Shown here in pieces: positions 59,202 through 64,000 of a stretch of 64,000 bases of DNA. The notes below the pieces were generated by a model. That model ran no database searches. It was not told the DNA's origin and was given only the letters and a program-made list of their open reading frames with translations. Positions within the stretch are counted from its first letter, which is position 1; each line of letters starts with the position of its first letter. A program made the translations under genes and the position numbers. This stretch comes from Lolium rigidum (lineage: Eukaryota; Streptophyta; Magnoliopsida; Poales; Poaceae): assembly GCF_022539505.1 (NCBI RefSeq), contig NC_061508.1:339773484-339837483 (forward strand). The letters run 5' to 3'.

Positions 59202-59444
59202 CGTAGGTGCTCAGAGCGAAGATCGGATTTGGGACTAGGGTTTCCCCTCAATCGACAGGTCGAACAATGGCCAAGGCTGAAGGGTTTCCGGGCACAAGAT
59301 CTTTTCTTTAGACGACCTTTTAATGGGCCGCTCCGACGAATAAGCACGCCCATCGCCGTTTTATGCCATGGCTCTGATTCTTCACGACTAAACAAATAAG
59401 TGTCGTTTGATTGCTTAATTAACCCATGATTCATGGACCATGCA
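59202..59444 (-). promoter_or_regulatory. Remaining proximal 5' flank of the DUF1618 gene
   Basis: Only about 245 bp separate the ATG from the Harbinger-like element. It contains AAACCCTAG near 59240 and weak TATA candidates (ATAAAAC near 59360, ATTAAAAGG near 59320). The outer part from 59375 matches copies C and E of the local repeat. Confidence 0.4.
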
Positions 59445-59447
59445 TTA

Positions 59448-60725
59448 GAGCATCTCCAACAGAAGCTCCAAAAATCGGCGCGCTAAAAGTCGTTTACAAC
59501 GCGCTGTAAACCGATACCGCGCGTTGGCGCGAAAGTCGCCCCGCCGGAAGCGTCATTTTGCCGCGCGTGCTCGGGCGGCAAAACTGCTCCTCCACCAGAA
59601 GCGCCATTATGCAGCGCGTTGCTTTGTTTTCGTTCCAAATATGAATCAAACAAAACAAATAAAACACGAAAAATTACGAAATATATTAAAAGTTCGACAT
59701 TTGAAACTACACTCGGAGCAACATTTGAAACTACACTTCTATAGTCTACTCCGACTCCGAGTCCCAGTAAAAATCCGAGGAGTGCGAGCTCGGAGTCGTC
59801 TCCGACACCGGCGTCGAAGTCCACTCGAAGGACGAGGAGGAGGAGAGGATGATGGTGGACGGCCCTGCGCCGTTTTTCTTCTCCTCCTGCTTCCTCGCCG
59901 CCTTCTCTGCCCTCGCCGCCTTCCTTGCGGCGGACTCCGCACGGCGCTTCTCGCGGCTCGCCTTCTTCTTCGCCTTCGCCGCCGCCTTCTTCTTCGCCTT
60001 CGCCGCCGCCTTCTCCTCCTCCTTCTGCGCGTAGAATGCTTCGGTGGCGGCGTCATCTTGCGGAAATTGCCGCGCCCACTCGAGGCGGAAGGCCTCGTCG
60101 CGCTCGGCGATGAGTAGCCGCTGTTCCAGCTCCCGACGGCGGCGCTGCTGCTCGCGCGTGATAGTCGGCGGCGGCGGCGCCAGCTGCTCCGCCTGCTCCC
60201 GCGTCCAGACGTCATGAAAGTTCATGGTCCGGCGGGAGTGGCCGAGGCGCCAGGCGACAGCGTCGTACGCCCGCGCCGCCTCGTGCGCCGTGTCGAACGT
60301 GCCGAGGCGAATCCGCTCCTCGCCGGAACGATTTCCGCGTCGAAGCGGCCGCTCGGCCGCGCACGAACGTCGTGGTAGCCGGAGGTGGGGCGGCGGCGCG
60401 GAGGCATCTTCGCGCGAGGCGGAGTCGCGCGGAGGCGGAGCGGTCGGAGGCGGAGCGGCGCGGGAGAGAGAGAGGCGGGGAGAGAGACAGACGCGTGGGA
60501 GGGATGGCAGTTGGGCGCGTTCGCGCGTGTCAAGTTTATAGCGCGCGCGGCAGCGCACACGGCAAGTTTCCCACGCGGGATAGCGCGAAAGCGCGCGGGC
60601 GGGAAAAATTTTAGCGTGCGCGCTTTTTTCCCGCCTCCGCTGGAGCTGCGCGGCAGCGCCCGCGCGCGGCAAACCGGCGGTTTTTTTACCGCGCGGGGCT
60701 TTTACAGCGCCTGTTGAAGATGCTC
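59448..60725 (-). mobile_element. Harbinger-like element carrying an AP2/ERF coding region
   Basis: The ends are GAGCATCTCCAACAG at 59448 and the inverse CTGTTGAAGATGCTC ending at 60725, flanked by TTA on both sides (59445-59447 and 60726-60728). Length is 1278 bp, mostly very GC-rich. No transposase. Copy C at 42.3 kb shows the same flank without the insertion. Confidence 0.85.
59746..60407 (-). pseudogene. AP2/ERF-domain protein, one-base frameshift
   Basis: AP2/ERF proteins are plant transcription factors that bind GCC-box or DRE-type DNA in the nucleus. The start is ATG 60407 (MPPRRRPTSGYHDVRARPSG). The first strand of the AP2 domain ends at RFDAEI. A single missing base near 60337 then shifts the frame, and the domain resumes as GEERIRLGTFDTAHEAARAY then DAVAWRLGHSRRTMNF. 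A coiled, charged tail follows (EEEKAAAKAKKKAAAKAKKK) and a serine-rich acidic end (FEWTSTPVSETTPSSHSSDF), with TAG at 59746-59748. Total length fits 220 codons plus the stop once the lost base is counted. Being fully inside a transposon, it is cargo. In this copy the DNA-binding domain is disrupted. Confidence 0.75.
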
Positions 60726-60769
60726 TTAGTGCTGGACTCTTGCTGCTCAATAGCGCCTTGTCTACCGAA

Positions 60770-62160
60770 GAGTATATACAAAATGTATGGCTTTTGAAAT
60801 ATTATTTTACCAAATTTTCTATAACTATTCCATCTCTTGAAATGAATCGAGTTGTTACTTCCGGCAGTAACCGGCTTCCCTGTTTCATATTCTTCAATTG
60901 CACATTGGATATGTGAGAAGCTGGTTTCCCCTTTGTAGATGATTAGTTACACGGTATACTAATTCGGAGTTTTTTCTCGCAAGAGTACGATTTGTGAGTA
61001 TTTCACAATGCTATGACACCAATAATCATATCCATCTAGGTACATATTTATTCGCACACATCCTACTACAATACAGGTATATGCATTAATATTTTCAAAT
61101 TTATTGTCATTTCAACGCTATATGAAGTCAAGACGATTGCATCACACCCAAGTGTAGTTGAAAATGAGGGATTCAATTTAATATAGCTCGATGATTTTCA
61201 TGGCGAGCAACAATGTTTATCTACATATTAAAGACACCTACAACCGAAGGTAAGATGATATATAGGTTAGCCTCAATGAGAACACCGTGGTATAGTTTCG
61301 GTCGAGAAAACACCATGCACGACAGTATGCTAAAAGCTGGTAGCATGTCGGGTTATACAACCGGGTTTGGGAAGGATCAAGAATTCAGTTACAATTAGTC
61401 ATGCCATTTACGGTACTCAACCTGAACGTTGCAGTACTTCTGAACGGTCACCTAGTTAACTCTAACGCCACAATGATATGGGCTAGTATATATCACCTTG
61501 TACTCGATGGACATCTCGTACTAGATACTTTGGCTATTGCGGGATGCAAAATGACCACGAAGAATGGTTTGAGTACGTCCCTATGGATGTAAGCAGGGCC
61601 GTGCATGGTGATTTTGCGGTTCAAGTTTAATGAATTGTGAGCGCGCGGTTCCACGTAAAGAAAAAAATGTCCAGCTAGTTAAGGCCAAGTTTAAGCTCAT
61701 GATGAAATTAAGTAACGCCAGCCTCGTAATATGATTCAGATGGATAGAGATGCACAAATAGTACTCCGGCTACCACGACGTTCCATGCCAACCAATATTC
61801 TCGTTGATAGCAGATGTCTATAAAGGTTTTGTCGACTTGAATCTCCGTGACTCGACCTCAAAGTTTTTTTATAAAATCTAAATAAAACCGTGGATGTAGC
61901 CAAGCTGTATCCTACAACCGTGCCAAGAACAATGTGAAATACGTTATGTTTTAGGCAATACAAAAATGACAAAAGCGCGCGTAGATCAATTCACATTTTC
62001 AGAACTGAAAATTATGTCGGATTTGTCATATTTGTATAGCCTAAAAGATAAAATATTTCGCACTGAGATTTGCACTGTTGTAGAATACTAGTACATCATT
62101 GACTATATCTACATTTTTTTTGGAGAACAATAACAAAAATTAATTCGAGTTTTTGAATTT
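60770..62160 (+). repeat. Local repeat family, copy F
   Basis: It has the same order of blocks as copy C: GTTACTTCCGG with GGCTTCCCTGTTTC, GATATGTGAGAAGCTGG, TTAATATTTTCAAATTT, GGTTTGGGAAGGATC, then the AT-rich AAAATATTTCGCACTGAG part. Together with 59375-59444 it forms one duplicate interrupted by the AP2-carrying element. Confidence 0.75.
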
Positions 62161-63069
62161 TAGACCGGGCAAACATTTTGTTTTTTCTTTTCTGATTGAG
62201 CATTTTAGCCCGGGTAGAAGTAATGTAGGACGTTTGGGTCGATGCTGACGATGAAGACTACTAGGCCAAGAAACGAACATACAAGTTGCTGACGATGACG
62301 AGTCCGGGACCTCCGGATAAGCCGGATATATCCACACGCGGATGGAGCACAAGTCCAAGCTAGGATGAGGGAACAAGACCGGCTGATCTCTGGCATCGCC
62401 CAGCACGTTCGTACTACCGGCCGGACGCAATCTGGCCACATGGAGCGGAAACACAGCCACACAGGCAGAGAGGTATGCATATGATAAACGCAGTTGGCCA
62501 TGTGAAATGAAAGAAGATCCCGCTATGTAGATCTTTGAGGCGTTATGCAGATCACGCGAGCATGCTTTATTTTGGATACGTACGTGGGCGTGTTAATTAT
62601 GGTCTCACGGATCATGATGATTGCGTCTGGCTTTAAGAGACGTACGTGTTTTCGCGATCGCGGATGGATCGATCTCAGCGACCTTGAAAAGCAAACCTAA
62701 GCCTACATATCCCCTCCTAACTATCATAATCTGCAGTTAAAAGGATGTTCAAGTTCTAATTCTGTCTACGTCGCAACACCCAAAAGATGTTTCAAGTACT
62801 GACCAGGAAGCATCGAGTGATTGCCAACAAAAGTGTGTTTGCAAACCTGCACTCCACTAATTCCTCGGGAGAGGATGTACTCGTGTAGGCCCTGCCAGTA
62901 ATTAATAATACATACACAAAATATGCCACTGTGTACACGTATTGTCGTTATGTATACTATTCACAAAATCAACCGTGTGTTCAGTGGTCTCTTATATCTT
63001 ACCGTAAACAATTATGATGGGCAAATGATTGGTTTTTGAAAACTTACCTTTTCGAACTTTGTACAGCTA
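62161..63069. other. Unassigned DNA with local paralogy
   Basis: 62285-62460 matches 25630-25835. 62930-63068 (CCGTAAACAATTATGATGGG, CAAATGATTGG) matches 46270-46345, the start of another repeat unit that is interrupted by the SINE. No gene. Confidence 0.5.
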
Positions 63070-63291
63070 CCTGAGCTTGGGTGGTTAGGAGGGTGGTTGT
63101 ACCCCCAGCCCACCAGAGTTCAAACCCCAGGTTTGACATCTGTGTGTCTCATAAAGACGGAATATTCATTTAGTGGGAGGCGACGTTCCCGTCGACAGCG
63201 AGGCGTCTGTGGTGACTTCGTCAATTTCAAGATCCAATCCGCCGACTCAATCTTCTGGAGGTGCTCATAGGGGTAGGGTGTGCGTGTGTGC
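63070..63291 (+). mobile_element. Au-type SINE
   Basis: It is tRNA-derived, with an A-box-like GCTTGGGTGGTTAGGAGG near 63074 and a B-box GAGTTCAAACCCCAGG near 63116. The body AGTGGGAGGCGACGTTCCCG and GGTGCTCATAGGGGTAGGGT is diagnostic of Au SINEs from memory. Box spacing fits RNA polymerase III transcription. It ends where CACTA sequence begins. Confidence 0.85.
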
Positions 63292-64000
63292 CACTAGTGG
63301 AGAAGAGGCCTTTGGTCCCAAGCAAATGTCCCACTGCTGAACCAAACCGGGTCCAATGCCCCCATTGGACCCGGTTCGTTTCTGCCCGGGACGACCCCAC
63401 TCGCGGCGCCTGTCTCGTAGCGGCCTTTGGACCCGGTTTGTCATACAAACCGGGTCCAAAGAGTCCACCGCGAGGCGCGGCAGGCCGTGTCGGCTCGGGG
63501 AACCCTTTAGCCCCGGTTTGTATGACAAACCGGGTCCAAAGGCCCCCTCCGGCTATATAACCTTGCCCCTGCCCAAGTGTGAGCCACACTTAGCCATTTT
63601 TTCACTATCTTCACAAGAGGGGTGTATTGCTTTCCTCTCTTCTTCACATGCACAAGAGGTGTTCGATGAAATTCTTAAGAGGATTTGCCACTTGAGTTTA
63701 CACAAATCAAGCCACACTTAACTTGCTTTTTTCTTCTTCATCGAGGTTAACGACTTTATCCTTTTCATCTGCAATTGATAAAATGCATGTGTATATATAC
63801 ATCGTGATGTTCTGTAATGGTTTTGATCAGCTTAATTATATCATGCGGATGAATCGGCAATGGATGTACATTGACCGATGGTTTGACGAGTTCACCTGCG
63901 GGCCTGGATAATTTTATGGCCGTGGCGGAGGCAAACAAACATGGTGGCTTCATGTATTGTCCATGTGTGGACTGCAAGAATATCGTAAATTACGCTCACT
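63292..64000 (+). mobile_element. CACTA transposon, left part, runs off the window
   Basis: It begins CACTAGTGGAGAAGAGGCCT. Subterminal motifs AACCGGGTCCAA(A/T) and TTTGGACCCGGTT occur about six times at 63340-63545. A TATA-like CTATATAACC at 63553-63562 and a leader precede the coding start. This is a different family from the two other CACTA types here. The presence of transposase-associated coding sequence suggests an autonomous or formerly autonomous element. Confidence 0.85.
63843..64000 (+). pseudogene. CACTA transposase-associated domain, N-terminus
   Basis: From ATG 63843 (MNRQWMYIDRWFDEFTCGPG after two residues) the frame hits TAA at 63909-63911. One frame over, AVAEANKHGGFMYCPCVDCK follows to the window edge. 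Together they match the Transpos_assoc domain at the N-terminus of CACTA TNP2-type transposases (W-M-Y, then C-P-C-x-D-C-K-N zinc-binding pattern). The frame change near 63900 is a lesion, or less likely an intron. The rest lies outside the window. Confidence 0.7.

Overview
The window looks like intergenic DNA of a large-genome Triticeae grass (wheat, Aegilops, rye or barley relatives). The reasons are Angela/BARE-type Copia LTRs, an Au-type SINE, several CACTA elements with dense subterminal repeats, PIF/Harbinger-like elements with TTA/TAA target duplications, LINE tails, and a DUF1618 gene, a family concentrated in grasses. Nothing prokaryotic, organellar or CRISPR-like was seen.

Layout. 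1-4.2 kb: 5' half of an Angela/BARE-like Copia element on the minus strand. It is inserted into the gag gene of a second LTR element (4.2-8.5 kb), whose LTR occurs twice around a Gypsy gag fragment. 8.5-11.5 kb: probable degraded Gypsy sequence. 12.0-12.4 kb: a small intact two-exon gene for a secreted 10-cysteine defensin-like peptide. 14.0-15.4 kb: a non-autonomous CACTA. 18.6-21.0, 23.9-25.4 and 59.4-60.7 kb: three Harbinger-like elements, each carrying different broken coding cargo (Myb/SANT-type ORF1, an acidic protein of unknown function, and an AP2/ERF domain). 28-35 kb: several damaged gene-like loci, including a zf-XS-type zinc-finger gene, plus LINE insertions. 36.1-41.8 kb: a stretch bounded by Stowaway/Mariner-like inverted termini, containing LTR and LINE insertions and a two-exon hydrophobic-protein fragment. 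42-48 kb: diverged copies of a local repeat family, one interrupted by a solo Angela-like LTR. 48.3-49.9 kb: LINE ORF2 C-terminus. 50.1-53.5 kb: a CACTA with a 668-bp tandem array and a 5S-rRNA-like segment. 54.2-56.2 kb: CACTA and Gypsy remnants. 56.4-59.2 kb: a four-exon DUF1618 gene on the minus strand. 60.8-63.1 kb: more of the local repeat family. 63.07-64.0 kb: an Au-type SINE abutting the start of a CACTA that runs off the window.

The most credible host genes are the defensin-like peptide gene and the DUF1618 gene. They are unrelated and far apart, and no pathway or operon logic joins them. The rest is a nested transposon landscape. Its dating logic is unusually readable because paralogous local repeats supply unoccupied sites for two of the insertions. 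All family calls come from reading the sequence, not from database searches.
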